Below are positions 43,468-52,340 of a DNA stretch of 64,000 nucleotides, in pieces. The DNA is from Pseudomonadota bacterium (GTDB lineage: Bacteria; Pseudomonadota; Gammaproteobacteria; Burkholderiales; Burkholderiaceae_C), in the NCBI GenBank assembly GCA_020161065.1, contig JAIUPH010000020.1:53296-117295 (forward strand), written 5' to 3'. How positions within the stretch are numbered: position 1 is the first letter of the stretch; every line of letters starts with the position of its first letter. A model generated the notes under the pieces. The model saw only the letters and a program-made list of their open reading frames with translations, was not told the origin of the DNA and searched no databases. The translations under genes and the position numbers were made by a program.

Positions 43468-44000
43468 GCTTGCTGCCCCTCTTGCGCCGCCGCCCGCTGC
43501 TGCTGGCCGCCGCCGCCGGCGCGCTGCTGCCGCCGGCGCGTGCCGACGAGGAAAAGGCGCCGCCGCTGCCCGCCGTGGGCAGCCGGCTGGACCTGGCCGC
43601 GCTGCCCGCCTTTGCCGAGCTGCCGCTGTTCGACGGCGGCCGCTTCCGCGCCGCCGATGCGCAGGGCCAGGTGCTGGTGGTCTACTGGTGGGCCAGCTGG
43701 TGCCCGTTCTGCGCCGTGCAGTCGCCGTTGATGAACCAGCTGTGGCTGGCGCAGCGCGAGCGCGGGCTGCGCTTCCTGGGCCTGGCCATCGACAAGAAGC
43801 CCGAGGACGCTGCCGCCTACCTCACGAAACGCGGATACCGCTTCCCCTCGGCCTGGGCTTCGCCGGCGCTGGCGACCGCGCTGCCCAAGCCCAAGGGCCT
43901 GCCGGTGACGCTGGTGCGCGGCCGCGACGGCCGGCTGCTGATGGCCGAGGCCGGGCAGCTGTTCCCCGAAGACGTCGAAGGCATCGCCCGCTTCCTGTGA
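43464..44000 (+). CDS. TlpA/ResA-like thioredoxin-fold protein
   Basis: A 178-residue exported protein with a signal peptide (LLRRRPLLLAAAAGALLPPARA). The thioredoxin motif is WASWCPFCAVQ (CxxC about residue 82), and FLGLAIDKKPEDAAAYL and PKPKGLPVTLVRGRDGRLL follow the TlpA pattern. It starts at GTG overlapping the tauC stop. A periplasmic disulfide reductase in a sulfonate uptake operon is not standard; it may simply be co-transcribed. Confidence 0.82.
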   Translation: MSLLPLLRRRPLLLAAAAGALLPPARADEEKAPPLPAVGSRLDLAALPAFAELPLFDGGRFRAADAQGQVLVVYWWASWCPFCAVQSPLMNQLWLAQRERGLRFLGLAIDKKPEDAAAYLTKRGYRFPSAWASPALATALPKPKGLPVTLVRGRDGRLLMAEAGQLFPEDVEGIARFL

Positions 44001-44068
44001 ACGCGCATGGCCGTTCCACAGCGCTCACACCGGCGCGCGCCGGCGCGACGGTTGCCCGGTGAGCCGCG

Positions 44069-45403
44069 ATGACTGACAAGGTCTTGCGCGAAGTGCTGCT
44101 GCCGGTGCGGGCGTTCCTGCTCGGCTTCGGCCCGCTGCTGCTGCTGGCGCTGGCGCTGCTGTGGGCGGCCTACGCCTGGCTGCAGCCGCAGCCGCCGCGC
44201 CACGTGGTGCTGGCCACCGGCGTGCCGCAGGGCGCCTATGCCGAGTTCGGCAGCCGCTACGCCGAGCGGCTGCGCCGCCACGGCATCACCGTCGAGTTGC
44301 GCGCCACCCAGGGCGCGGCCGAGAACCTGGCGCTGCTGCGCGACCCGAACTCCGGCGTCGACCTCGCCTTCGTGCAAGGCGGCGCCGACGCCGTGCGCCC
44401 TGGCCAGCTCGACCCCGACGCCGACCTCGTCTCGCTGGGCAGCCTGTTCCACGAGCCGCTGTGGCTGTTCTACCGCGAATCTTCGGCGCAACGCTTGGCC
44501 AAGCGCGACCACATCGACAGCCTGACGCAACTGACCGGCTGGACGGTCAACGTCGGCGCGCCCGGCAGCGGCGTGCCGCCGCTGATGCGCATGCTGCTGG
44601 AGGCCAACCGCATCGACCCCGCGGCGCTGACGCTGCAGCAGCAGTCCACCACGCCGGCCGTGGTGGACCTGCTGGAAGGCCGCATCGACGCGCTGGCGCT
44701 GGTCTCGGCGCCCGAGTCGCAGATGGTGCAGATGCTGCTGCAGACGCCGGGCATCCGGCTGCTCGACTTCGCGCAGGCCGAGGCCTATTCGCGCCGCTTC
44801 CCGTTCATGAGCCCGGTGACGCTGCCGCGCGGCGTGGTCGACCTGGCGCGCGACCTGCCGCCGGCCGACGTGCGCCTGGTGGCGCCCACTGCCACGCTGC
44901 TGGCGCGCGAAAGCCTGCATCCGGCGCTGGTGCAGTTGTTCGTGCAGGCCGCGCAGCAGGTGCACGGCGGCGCCGGCTGGTTCCAGCGCAAGGGCGAGTT
45001 CCCCAACCCCGCCAACAGCGAGCTGCCCATCGCCCCCGAGGCGCAGCGCATCTACCGCAGCGGGCCGCCCTGGCTGCAGCAGTACCTGCCGTTCTGGGTG
45101 GCCAACCTGGCCGACCGCATGTGGGTGGCGCTGCTGGCCATCGGCGCGGTGCTGATCCCGCTGTCGCGCGTGCTGCCGCCGCTGGTGGAGTTCCGCATCC
45201 GCTCGCGCGTGTTCCGCTGGTACGGCCAGCTGCGCGCGGTGGAGCGCGCGCAAGGAAAGCGCCCGCGCGCCGAGCTGCTGGCCGAGCTCGACCAGATCGA
45301 GCGCCACGTCGGCGAGGTCAGCGTGCCGCTGAGCTACGCCGACGGACTGTACGCGCTGCGCACGCACATCCAGGAAGTGCGCCAGCGGCTGCAGCGCGAC
45401 TGA
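44069..45403 (+). CDS. TAXI-family TRAP-type solute-binding protein with two membrane anchors
   Basis: A 444-residue protein of the TAXI (TRAP-associated extracytoplasmic immunogenic) family. It has an N-terminal helix (about 13-38), a periplasmic binding domain (about 40-335: VVLATGVPQGAYAEFGSRYAE, FVQGGADAVRP, TVNVGAPGSGVPPLMRMLLE) and a second hydrophobic helix (about 350-372), followed by a charged cytoplasmic tail of about 70 residues with a coiled-coil look. The membrane-tethered form without transport genes suggests a sensor or an anchor rather than a free binding protein. Confidence 0.82.
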   Translation: MTDKVLREVLLPVRAFLLGFGPLLLLALALLWAAYAWLQPQPPRHVVLATGVPQGAYAEFGSRYAERLRRHGITVELRATQGAAENLALLRDPNSGVDLAFVQGGADAVRPGQLDPDADLVSLGSLFHEPLWLFYRESSAQRLAKRDHIDSLTQLTGWTVNVGAPGSGVPPLMRMLLEANRIDPAALTLQQQSTTPAVVDLLEGRIDALALVSAPESQMVQMLLQTPGIRLLDFAQAEAYSRRFPFMSPVTLPRGVVDLARDLPPADVRLVAPTATLLARESLHPALVQLFVQAAQQVHGGAGWFQRKGEFPNPANSELPIAPEAQRIYRSGPPWLQQYLPFWVANLADRMWVALLAIGAVLIPLSRVLPPLVEFRIRSRVFRWYGQLRAVERAQGKRPRAELLAELDQIERHVGEVSVPLSYADGLYALRTHIQEVRQRLQRD

Positions 45404-45464
45404 CGGCGGCGCCCCGGGGATCGCCCGCCTGGGCGGCGCGCGCCGCGGTCCGCAAAATCGCGCG

Positions 45465-46667
45465 ATGAGCAGCGCATTGCAAGGCATCCGCGTCCTCGAC
45501 CTCACCAACGTGCTGGCGGGCCCTTTCTGCGCCTACCAGCTGGCGTTGCTGGGGGCCGAGGTCGTCAAGGTCGAAGTGCCCGGCGATGGCGACCTGGCGC
45601 GCCAGCTCGGCGCCGACCCGGCGCTGAACGCGGCGCGCATGGGTGCTTCGTTCCTGGCGCAGAACGCGGGCAAGCAATCGCTGACGCTCGACCTCAAAAC
45701 CGAGCGCGGCAAGGACCTGCTGCGCCGCCTGGTGCGCCGCTTCGACGTGCTGGTGGAGAACTTCCGCCCCGGCGTGATGCAGCGGCTGGGCCTGTCGCAC
45801 GAGGCGCTGGCGGCCGAGAACCCGCAGCTCGTCTACTGCGCGATCTCCGGCTTCGGCCAGGACGGCCCGATGAAGGGCGCGCCGGCGTACGACCAGATCA
45901 TCCAGGGCCTGTCGGGCATGATGAGCATCACCGGCGACGCCGCCAGCGCGCCGCTGCGCGTGGGCTATCCGGTGGCCGACACGCTGGCCGGCATGACGGC
46001 GGCCTTCGCGATCAGCGCCGCGCTGGTGCGCCGGCTGCGCAGCGGCGAAGGCGGCTTCATCGATGTCTCGATGCTCGACAGTGCGCTGTGCTCGATGGGC
46101 TGGATCGTCTCCAACCACCTGATCGCCGGCGTCGACCCGCAGCCGCACGGCAACGACAACTTCACCGCCGCGCCCTCGGGCGCCTTCCGCGCGCAGGACG
46201 GCATGCTCAACATCGCCGCCAACAAGCAGGAACAGTTCGTCGCGCTGGTGCAGGCGCTGGGCCTCCCCGAGCTGGCCGACGACCCGCGCTTCGCGCTGCG
46301 CGAGGACCGCAAGCGCCACCGCGCTGCGCTGACGGCACTGCTGGAGGGACGGCTGCGCCAGCGCCCCTGCGCCGAGTGGGAGGCGCTGCTCAGCCGCATC
46401 GGCATCCCCGCCGGCGCGGTGCTGACGGTGCCGCAGGCGCTGGCGCTGCCCCAGGTGCAACAGCGCGCGCTGCTCAAGACCTTCGACGCGGCGCCCGGCG
46501 TCGGCCGGCCGCTGCAGGTGGCGCGCAGCGGCTTCAAGCTCTCCGGCGGCGACCCCGACGTGCAGACGCCGCCGCCGCGCCTGGGCGAGCACAGCGAGGC
46601 GCTGCTGCGCTCGATCGGCTGCAGCGCCGCCGAGATCGATCAGCTTCGGCAGGAAGGCGTGGTTTGA
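45465..46667 (+). CDS. family III CoA-transferase (CaiB/BaiF)
   Basis: Transfers CoA between carboxylic acids in the cytoplasm. The 400-residue protein has GIRVLDLTNVLAGPFCAYQLA at the start and QSLTLDLKTERGKDLLRRLV. NFRPGVMQRLGLSHEAL and the catalytic Asp in PAYDQIIQG follow, then GYPVADTLAGM. GIPAGAVLTVPQALALPQVQQR is the usual C-terminal part. The following TonB receptor gene starts by overlapping its stop (TTGA), so they are coupled, an unusual pairing. The acid handled is not predictable. Confidence 0.92.
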   Translation: MSSALQGIRVLDLTNVLAGPFCAYQLALLGAEVVKVEVPGDGDLARQLGADPALNAARMGASFLAQNAGKQSLTLDLKTERGKDLLRRLVRRFDVLVENFRPGVMQRLGLSHEALAAENPQLVYCAISGFGQDGPMKGAPAYDQIIQGLSGMMSITGDAASAPLRVGYPVADTLAGMTAAFAISAALVRRLRSGEGGFIDVSMLDSALCSMGWIVSNHLIAGVDPQPHGNDNFTAAPSGAFRAQDGMLNIAANKQEQFVALVQALGLPELADDPRFALREDRKRHRAALTALLEGRLRQRPCAEWEALLSRIGIPAGAVLTVPQALALPQVQQRALLKTFDAAPGVGRPLQVARSGFKLSGGDPDVQTPPPRLGEHSEALLRSIGCSAAEIDQLRQEGVV

Positions 46668-48805
46668 GCGCCTGGCTCCGCGCGCCGGCCGCGCTCGGCG
46701 CCGCCGGCCTGCTGATCGGCGCCGGCGCGCCGGCGCAGGCGCAGACCCCGCCGGCCGCTGCCCCGCGCGCCGAGACCCTCGTCGTCACCGCCACGCGCAC
46801 CGAGATGCCGGCCTTCGAGCTGCCGGCGTCGATCGACCGCATCGACGGCGAGGCCATCCGCGACGGCCGGCTGCAGGTCAACCTGTCGGAAAGCCTGGCC
46901 GGCGTCAGCGGGCTGCAGATCAAGGACCGGCAGAACTTCGCGCAGGACCTGCAGCTTTCGGTGCGCGGCTTCGGCGCACGCGCCTCGTTCGGCATCCGCG
47001 GCGTGCGCGTCTACGTCGACGGCATCCCGGCCACGCTGCCCGACGGCCAGGGCCAGCTCTCGAACATCGACCTCGGCTCGGTCGACCGCATCGAGGTGCT
47101 GCGCGGGCCGTTCTCGGCGCTGTACGGCAACTCGTCGGGCGGCGTGCTGCAGGTCTTCACCGAAGACGGCCAAGGCCCGCCGACGCTGACGCTGTCGGGC
47201 GCCGCCGGCAGCAGCGGCGTGTGGCGCGCCGGGCTCAAGCTCAGCGGCCGCGACGAGGCCTTCAGCTACGTGCTGAGCAGCAGCGCCTTCGCGACCGACG
47301 GCAGTCGCGAACACAGCGCCGCGCGGCGGCGGGTGGCTAACGCCAAACTCGGATGGCAACTCGGCGCCGACACGCGCATCGGCCTGGTCGGCAACGCGGT
47401 CGCGCTGCCGCTGGCGCAAGACCCGCTGGGGCTGACGCGCGCGCAGTTCAAGGCCGACCCGCGCGCGGCCGACGCCGCGGCGCTGAACTTCGACACGCGC
47501 AAGACCTTCGATCAATCGCAGCTCGGGCTGACCGTCGACCACCGCCTGAACGCGAACCACGCGCTGCAGCTGCTGCTGTACGGCGGCCAGCGCGAGACCG
47601 AGCAGTTCCAGGCGATTCCGGTTGCCACGCAGGCCAATGCGCTGCACCCGGGCGGCGTGATCCAGCTCGAACGCCGCTACGCCGGCGCCGACCTGCGCTG
47701 GCGCATCAGCGGCACGCTGGCCGGCGGCCCATCGTCGCTGGTGCTGGGCGTCGCGCGGGACGGGCTGGACGAGCAGCGCCGCGGCCGGCAGAACTTCAGC
47801 GGCGCCACGCTGGGCGTCGAAGGCGCGCTGCGCCGCGACGAGGACAACCACGTGACCAGCCTGGACGGCTATGCGCAAGCGTCGTGGCGGCCGCTGGCCG
47901 CACTGCAGCTCAATGCCGGGCTGCGCACGAGCCGCGTGCGCTTTCGCTCCACCGACCACTACATCGTCGGCGCCAACCCCGACGACAGCGGCGCGGTGGC
48001 CTTCAGCGCCGCCAACCCGGTGCTGGGCGCGAGCTGGGCGCTGAGCGAGGGCTTGCGCGTCTACGCCACCGTGGGCCGCGGCTTCGAGACGCCCACGCTC
48101 AACGAGCTGGCCTACCGCGCCGACGGGCAGACGGGGCTCAACCTGGGCTTGCGCGCCGCGCGCAGCCGCAACGCCGAGCTGGGGCTGAAGGGCCGCCTGG
48201 GCGCCTGGGGCGAGTGGAGCCTGGCCGGCTTCGAGGTGCGAACGCGCGGCGAGATCGTCACGCTCGGCAACGTCGGTGGGCGCGCGACCTTCACCAACGC
48301 CGGCAGCACGCGGCGCCAGGGCGCCGAGGCGGCGTGGCGCGCGCGCACGCTGGGCGACCTGGAGCTGGCGCTGGCCTACGCCTACCTCGACGCGCGCTAC
48401 CGCCAGGACTTCTTGACCTGCGCCGCCACGCCCTGCCCGCAGCCGACGCTGCGGATCCCGGCGGGCAACCGCATCCCCGGCGTGGCCGCGTCGACCGCGG
48501 CCTTCAGCGCCGGCTGGGAGCCCGAGCGCGGCTGGCGCGCGGCGCTGGAGCTGCGCGCGTCGGGCCGCGTGCCGGTCAACGACGCCAACAGCGACGCGGC
48601 GGCCGGCTACGCCGTCGTCAACCTGCAGGCCGGTTACCTGGGACGTTGGGCCGGCGGCCGCTGGTCGGTGTTCGCGCGCGTCGACAACGTGATGGATCGA
48701 ACCTACGCCGGCTCGGTGATCGTCAACGAAGGCAACGGCCGCTTCTTCGAGGCCGCGCCCGGCCGCAACTGGCTGCTGGGCGGGCAGTTGGTGACGACGT
48801 TCTGA
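46664..48805 (+). CDS. TonB-dependent outer-membrane receptor
   Basis: A 713-residue receptor. The start is TTG overlapping the CoA-transferase stop, with AGGAAGG upstream; a signal peptide ends near ApaQAQ. ETLVVTATRTEMPAFELPASI is the TonB box region with the plug after it (VNLSESLAGVSGLQIKDRQ, LSVRGFGARASFGIRG, YVDGIPATLPDGQGQ). The barrel runs to the C-terminal phenylalanine. GRGFETPTLNELAYR is typical of PqqU/YncD-like and related receptors. The ligand is unknown; siderophores or small cofactors are common for this type. Confidence 0.9.
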   Translation: MSAWLRAPAALGAAGLLIGAGAPAQAQTPPAAAPRAETLVVTATRTEMPAFELPASIDRIDGEAIRDGRLQVNLSESLAGVSGLQIKDRQNFAQDLQLSVRGFGARASFGIRGVRVYVDGIPATLPDGQGQLSNIDLGSVDRIEVLRGPFSALYGNSSGGVLQVFTEDGQGPPTLTLSGAAGSSGVWRAGLKLSGRDEAFSYVLSSSAFATDGSREHSAARRRVANAKLGWQLGADTRIGLVGNAVALPLAQDPLGLTRAQFKADPRAADAAALNFDTRKTFDQSQLGLTVDHRLNANHALQLLLYGGQRETEQFQAIPVATQANALHPGGVIQLERRYAGADLRWRISGTLAGGPSSLVLGVARDGLDEQRRGRQNFSGATLGVEGALRRDEDNHVTSLDGYAQASWRPLAALQLNAGLRTSRVRFRSTDHYIVGANPDDSGAVAFSAANPVLGASWALSEGLRVYATVGRGFETPTLNELAYRADGQTGLNLGLRAARSRNAELGLKGRLGAWGEWSLAGFEVRTRGEIVTLGNVGGRATFTNAGSTRRQGAEAAWRARTLGDLELALAYAYLDARYRQDFLTCAATPCPQPTLRIPAGNRIPGVAASTAAFSAGWEPERGWRAALELRASGRVPVNDANSDAAAGYAVVNLQAGYLGRWAGGRWSVFARVDNVMDRTYAGSVIVNEGNGRFFEAAPGRNWLLGGQLVTTF

Positions 48806-48829
48806 TGCGGTGGCGGCCCGTTCAAGCCT

Positions 48830-49708
48830 TCAAGGCAACCGCCAATCGTCCAGCTCGATGCGGAAGTCGAAGCGCCCGCCCACCTTCAGGCTGCGCAGCT
48901 CGACGCGCACGCCGCGTTCGTCGAAGCTCAGCAGCCCGTAGTTCTTGCGCAGCGCGCCGAAGACCAGGCCGCGGCGGGCGACGGCCGAGCTGACGAGTTC
49001 GATCACGCCGCTGTCGTCGTAGACCGCGTTGCGGTGCACGTCGCCCGACAGCAGCAGCGCGCCGCGCCGCGCGCGCAGCAGGCCGCGCAGGCGGGCGAAG
49101 GCGCCGGGGTACCGCTCCCAGCTCTCGTCGGCGAAGTGGTGCAGCGTGATGCTGGAGGCCACCGCGACGAAAGGGGCGCTGGCGGCCCGCAGTTGCTGCT
49201 GCAGCCACTGCCATTGCGCGGCGCCGAGCACGGCATCGGCGCCGTCGTCGATCGGCAGCGGGCGGCGGCGGTGGAAGCGCGTGTCGAGCACGATCACGTC
49301 GACCAGGCCGAAGCTTTGCCGCCGGTAGACCTCGGCGCCGGTGGTCACGGGATCGAAGGCCTGCACGAGTTCGGCGCGCGCCGCTTCGCGCAGCGCGCCG
49401 TCTTCGTCGGCGCCGCAGCGGTCGTCGCCGAGGAAGTCGTGATCGTCGTAGATCGCCAGCACCGCCTTGCCGCGCCGGCGCAGGTCGGCCAGCAGCGCCG
49501 CGAAGGAGGGCTCGGCCAGCTGGCGGCGGTAGTGCTGGCGCAGTTCGGCGGCCAGCGCGTCGGCATCGGCGTGGCCGTTGTCGTCGAGGTAGACGTTGTC
49601 GCCCAGCAGCAGCAAGGCATCGGGCGCCGCGGCGCGGATCTCGTTCCACGCCGGCTGCAGCGGCAGGTCCTGGATGCGGGCGCACGACGCGAACGCGAGC
49701 TTGAACAA
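48830..49708 (-). CDS. PhoD-like metallophosphatase (alkaline phosphatase D family)
   Basis: A 292-residue metallophosphoesterase. FASCARIQDLPLQPAW starts it, and ALLLLGDNVYLDDNG (metal Asp/Asn), YDDHDFLGDDRCG, IVLDTRFHRRR and LLSGDVHRNAVYDD form the metal-binding series typical of PhoD. There is no export signal, so it should be cytoplasmic, unlike classical PhoD. I chose the TTG at 49708 because it has GGGGAG eight bases upstream and the conserved part begins just after. Confidence 0.82.
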   Translation of the reverse strand: MFKLAFASCARIQDLPLQPAWNEIRAAAPDALLLLGDNVYLDDNGHADADALAAELRQHYRRQLAEPSFAALLADLRRRGKAVLAIYDDHDFLGDDRCGADEDGALREAARAELVQAFDPVTTGAEVYRRQSFGLVDVIVLDTRFHRRRPLPIDDGADAVLGAAQWQWLQQQLRAASAPFVAVASSITLHHFADESWERYPGAFARLRGLLRARRGALLLSGDVHRNAVYDDSGVIELVSSAVARRGLVFGALRKNYGLLSFDERGVRVELRSLKVGGRFDFRIELDDWRLP

Positions 49709-49782
49709 GCGGCTTACTCCCCGGGTCGACGGCAACGCCCTGCGGCCGTCCGAATCGCCGCAGTGTGATACATCGGCAGGCC

Positions 49783-50550
49783 ATGAAGCTCAACATCCTG
49801 TCCGACCTGCACCTCGGGTTCGGTGAGATGGAGCGGCCGATGAACGACGCCGACGTGGTGGTGCTGGCCGGCGACGTTTCGCGCCCGCGCGAGGCCGTGG
49901 CCTGGGCGCTGCGCTTCGACAAGCCGGTGCTCTACGTGCCGGGCAACCACGAGTTCTACGGCGGCAGCATCGACGGCCGGCTGGACGAGTTGCGCCGTTT
50001 GTGCGCCGGCACCCGCGTGCGGCTGCTCGACGGCGACGAATGCCTGCTGGGCGGCGTGCGCTTCCTGGGCGCCACGCTGTGGACCGACTTCGCGCTGTTC
50101 CCCGACGCGCAGCGCCAGGCCGCGGCCAAGGCCGAGGCGCTGCGCCTGGTGCGCGACTTCAGCCGCATCCGCCGCCATGCCGATGCCGAGGCGCCGTTCA
50201 CGCCCGAGGACTCGGCCGCGCTGTTCGCGCGCCAGGCGCGCTGGCTGCAGGAGCGGCTGGCGCGGCCGCACGCCGGGCCGACGGTGGTGATCACGCACCA
50301 CGCGCCGTCGCGCCACAGCATCCACCCGCGCTTTGCCGATTCGCTGCTCAACGCCTGCTTCGTCTCCGACGCCGCGCACCTGCTGGACGGCGAGCGCGTC
50401 GCGCTGTGGATCCACGGCCACACGCACGACAGCTTCGACCACCGCGTGAACGGCAGCCGCGTGGTCTGCAACCCGCGCGGCTACGCGCGCACCGGCGTCA
50501 ACGAGAACGCGGCTTTCGATCCCGACTTCATGGTCGAGGTGGGCGGCTGA
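49783..50550 (+). CDS. calcineurin-like metallophosphoesterase
   Basis: A 255-residue phosphoesterase with all five metal-site blocks: LSDLHLGFGE (DxH, residue 6), LAGDVSRP (GD), GNHEFYGG (GNHE), ITHHAPS (HH) and IHGHTHDS (GHxH). The size and motif spacing fit cytosolic enzymes acting on phosphodiesters or nucleotides. It is divergent from the PhoD-like gene by about 74 bases, and both may serve phosphorus recycling. The substrate is unknown. Confidence 0.88.
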   Translation: MKLNILSDLHLGFGEMERPMNDADVVVLAGDVSRPREAVAWALRFDKPVLYVPGNHEFYGGSIDGRLDELRRLCAGTRVRLLDGDECLLGGVRFLGATLWTDFALFPDAQRQAAAKAEALRLVRDFSRIRRHADAEAPFTPEDSAALFARQARWLQERLARPHAGPTVVITHHAPSRHSIHPRFADSLLNACFVSDAAHLLDGERVALWIHGHTHDSFDHRVNGSRVVCNPRGYARTGVNENAAFDPDFMVEVGG

Positions 50551-50567
50551 TCCTGCTGAAGGACGCC

Positions 50568-50656
50568 CCCTCTCCCACGTGTGGGAGAGGGTTGGGGTGA
50601 GGGCCGGACGCACGCAGACACCCTCATCCCGGCCTTCTCCCGCAAGCGGGAGAAGG
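50568..50656. repeat. pair of REP-like palindromes in opposite orientation
   Basis: Two units like the one at 11365. The first (50568-50604) is CCCTCTCCCAC / GTGGGAGAGGG with loop GT and the tail TTGGGGTGAGGGCC. The second (50621-50656) is reversed: CCCTCATCCCGGCC, then CCTTCTCCCGC / GCGGGAGAAGG with loop AA. Together they form an inverted pair between convergent genes, like the BIME arrangement of enteric REP sequences. They probably also end transcription. Confidence 0.7.
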
Positions 50657-50684
50657 AGCCAGGACGCGGCGGGGCGCGGCTTCC

Positions 50685-52340
50685 TCAGCTCCCATCCACC
50701 GCCCACCACACAAACGCCCAGCGCATGCCTGCGCCGCCGCGCGCGGCGCGCGCGGGGTCGGCCTCGTACCAGCGGCGCAAGCGCTCGCGCGCCGCGTCGT
50801 CGAAAGGCCCGGTCGACCAGGCCAGGCGCTGCGCGAACGCGTCGAAGCCTTCACAGCCGGCCAGCCGGCTGGGCGTTTGCAGGTAGTCGATGCGCGGCTG
50901 CAGGCCGCGCCGGCGCAGCATGCCGACCAGCAGCGTCAGATCGGGCACGCGCGGCAGCTCGATGCCCAGCGCGGCGGCGATGCCGGCGTCGATGAAGGCG
51001 CCGTCGGCCGGGTAGCTGAGCGTGGCACGCAAGCGCGCGTGGCGCTGCAGCTTGGCCAGCGCGGCGTCGAGGTCGTCGACCGTGGTCGAGCGCGAGGCGA
51101 TCGCCAGGTCGCACACCGGCACGTTGTGCCAGTCGTCTTCCCAGGCGCGGTGGATGGTCTGCACGTTGGTAAGCTCCTGCTCACCGGCTTTGGCCCGCAG
51201 TTGTTCCAGCATCGCGGCGCTGTGGTCCAGCGCGACGACGCTGATGCCGCGCCGGGCCAGCGGCAACGCCAGCGTGCCGGGGCCGCAGCCCACGTCCAGC
51301 AACGTGCGCGCGCCGCTCAGGTCCAGCCGCGCCAGGAAGTCCTGCGCGTAGCCGCTGCGGCCGCTGTGGCTGGCGTAGTCGCGCGCGCGGCCGTCCCAGG
51401 CGCTGGCCGGCTTGGGCAGCAGCGGCCGGCGCCGAAACTGCGCGCGGTAGACGGCGGCGAAGTCGATGGCGTCGGGGTCGGCGCGGTCGGCTCGGTCGCC
51501 GCGGTCGGTCCGGTCGGCGCGGTCGGCGGTCGAAGGCGCAACGGCGGCCGTGTCCGCCGTGTCCGCCACACCGGCCACGCCCGGCACGCTGCGCCGCACC
51601 TCCGCGGCGTCCACGCCATACAGCGCGGCCAGCGCCGGCGCCGTCATCACCGCGGCCGGCGCGCCGAAGCCTTGCAGCCTGCCCTGCCCCATCAGCGCCA
51701 CGCGGTCGGCGATGCGCAGCGCGTGCTCGGGCTGGTGCGTCGACAGCAGCACCGCCACGCCGCGGGCCTTCAGCGCTTCGATCTCGCGCAGCACGAGGCG
51801 CTGGTTGCCGAAGTCGAGGCTGGCGGTCGGCTCGTCCATCACGATCACCGGCGCCGCCTGCGCCAGCGCGCGGGCGATCAAGGCAAGCTGGCGCTCGCCG
51901 CCGCTGACTTCGGTGCAGGGCCGCGCCGCGAGGTGGGCGATGCCCAGGCGCTGCAGCGCCGCGGCGGCGGCCTCGCGGTCGGCGCGCGAAGGCGTCGAGA
52001 ACGCGGCCACGTGCACCGCGCGACCCATCAGCACCAGGTCCTGCACCGTGTACGCGAAGACGCCGGCGTGCGCCTGCGGCACGTAGGCCACGCGGCGGGC
52101 GATGGCCTCGCGGCCCAGCGCCAGCAGGTCGTCGCCATCGACCCTCACACGGCCGCCCAGCGCCGGAATCAGCCCCAGCAGCGTGCGGAACCACGTGGTC
52201 TTGCCGCAGCCGTTGGGGCCCAGCACGGCGACGATCTCGCCGGCGCGCAGGTCCAGGCTCAGCGGCTCGCCGAGGGCGCGGCCGTGGTGCCCGATGACCA
52301 GGCCTTGCACGTCGAGCATCGGCGCGGCTTCTCCGGTCAT
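50685..52340 (-). CDS. fusion: FecE-type ABC ATPase plus SAM-dependent methyltransferase
   Basis: A single frame of 551 residues. Residues 1-250 are an ABC ATPase (Walker A GPNGCGKTT 41-49, signature VSGGERQ about 145, Walker B VIVMDEPTASLD about 166). A low-complexity linker with repeated ADR/TDR triplets spans about 251-291. Residues 292-551 are a class I methyltransferase beginning DFAAVYRAQF, with motif I LLDVGCGPGTL about 347-357. Methyltransferases of this kind are usually separate genes beside such transporters; here the two are joined. The gene overlaps the permease start by four bases. The ATPase powers uptake; the methyltransferase's target is unknown. Confidence 0.85.
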   Translation of the reverse strand: MTGEAAPMLDVQGLVIGHHGRALGEPLSLDLRAGEIVAVLGPNGCGKTTWFRTLLGLIPALGGRVRVDGDDLLALGREAIARRVAYVPQAHAGVFAYTVQDLVLMGRAVHVAAFSTPSRADREAAAAALQRLGIAHLAARPCTEVSGGERQLALIARALAQAAPVIVMDEPTASLDFGNQRLVLREIEALKARGVAVLLSTHQPEHALRIADRVALMGQGRLQGFGAPAAVMTAPALAALYGVDAAEVRRSVPGVAGVADTADTAAVAPSTADRADRTDRGDRADRADPDAIDFAAVYRAQFRRRPLLPKPASAWDGRARDYASHSGRSGYAQDFLARLDLSGARTLLDVGCGPGTLALPLARRGISVVALDHSAAMLEQLRAKAGEQELTNVQTIHRAWEDDWHNVPVCDLAIASRSTTVDDLDAALAKLQRHARLRATLSYPADGAFIDAGIAAALGIELPRVPDLTLLVGMLRRRGLQPRIDYLQTPSRLAGCEGFDAFAQRLAWSTGPFDDAARERLRRWYEADPARAARGGAGMRWAFVWWAVDGS

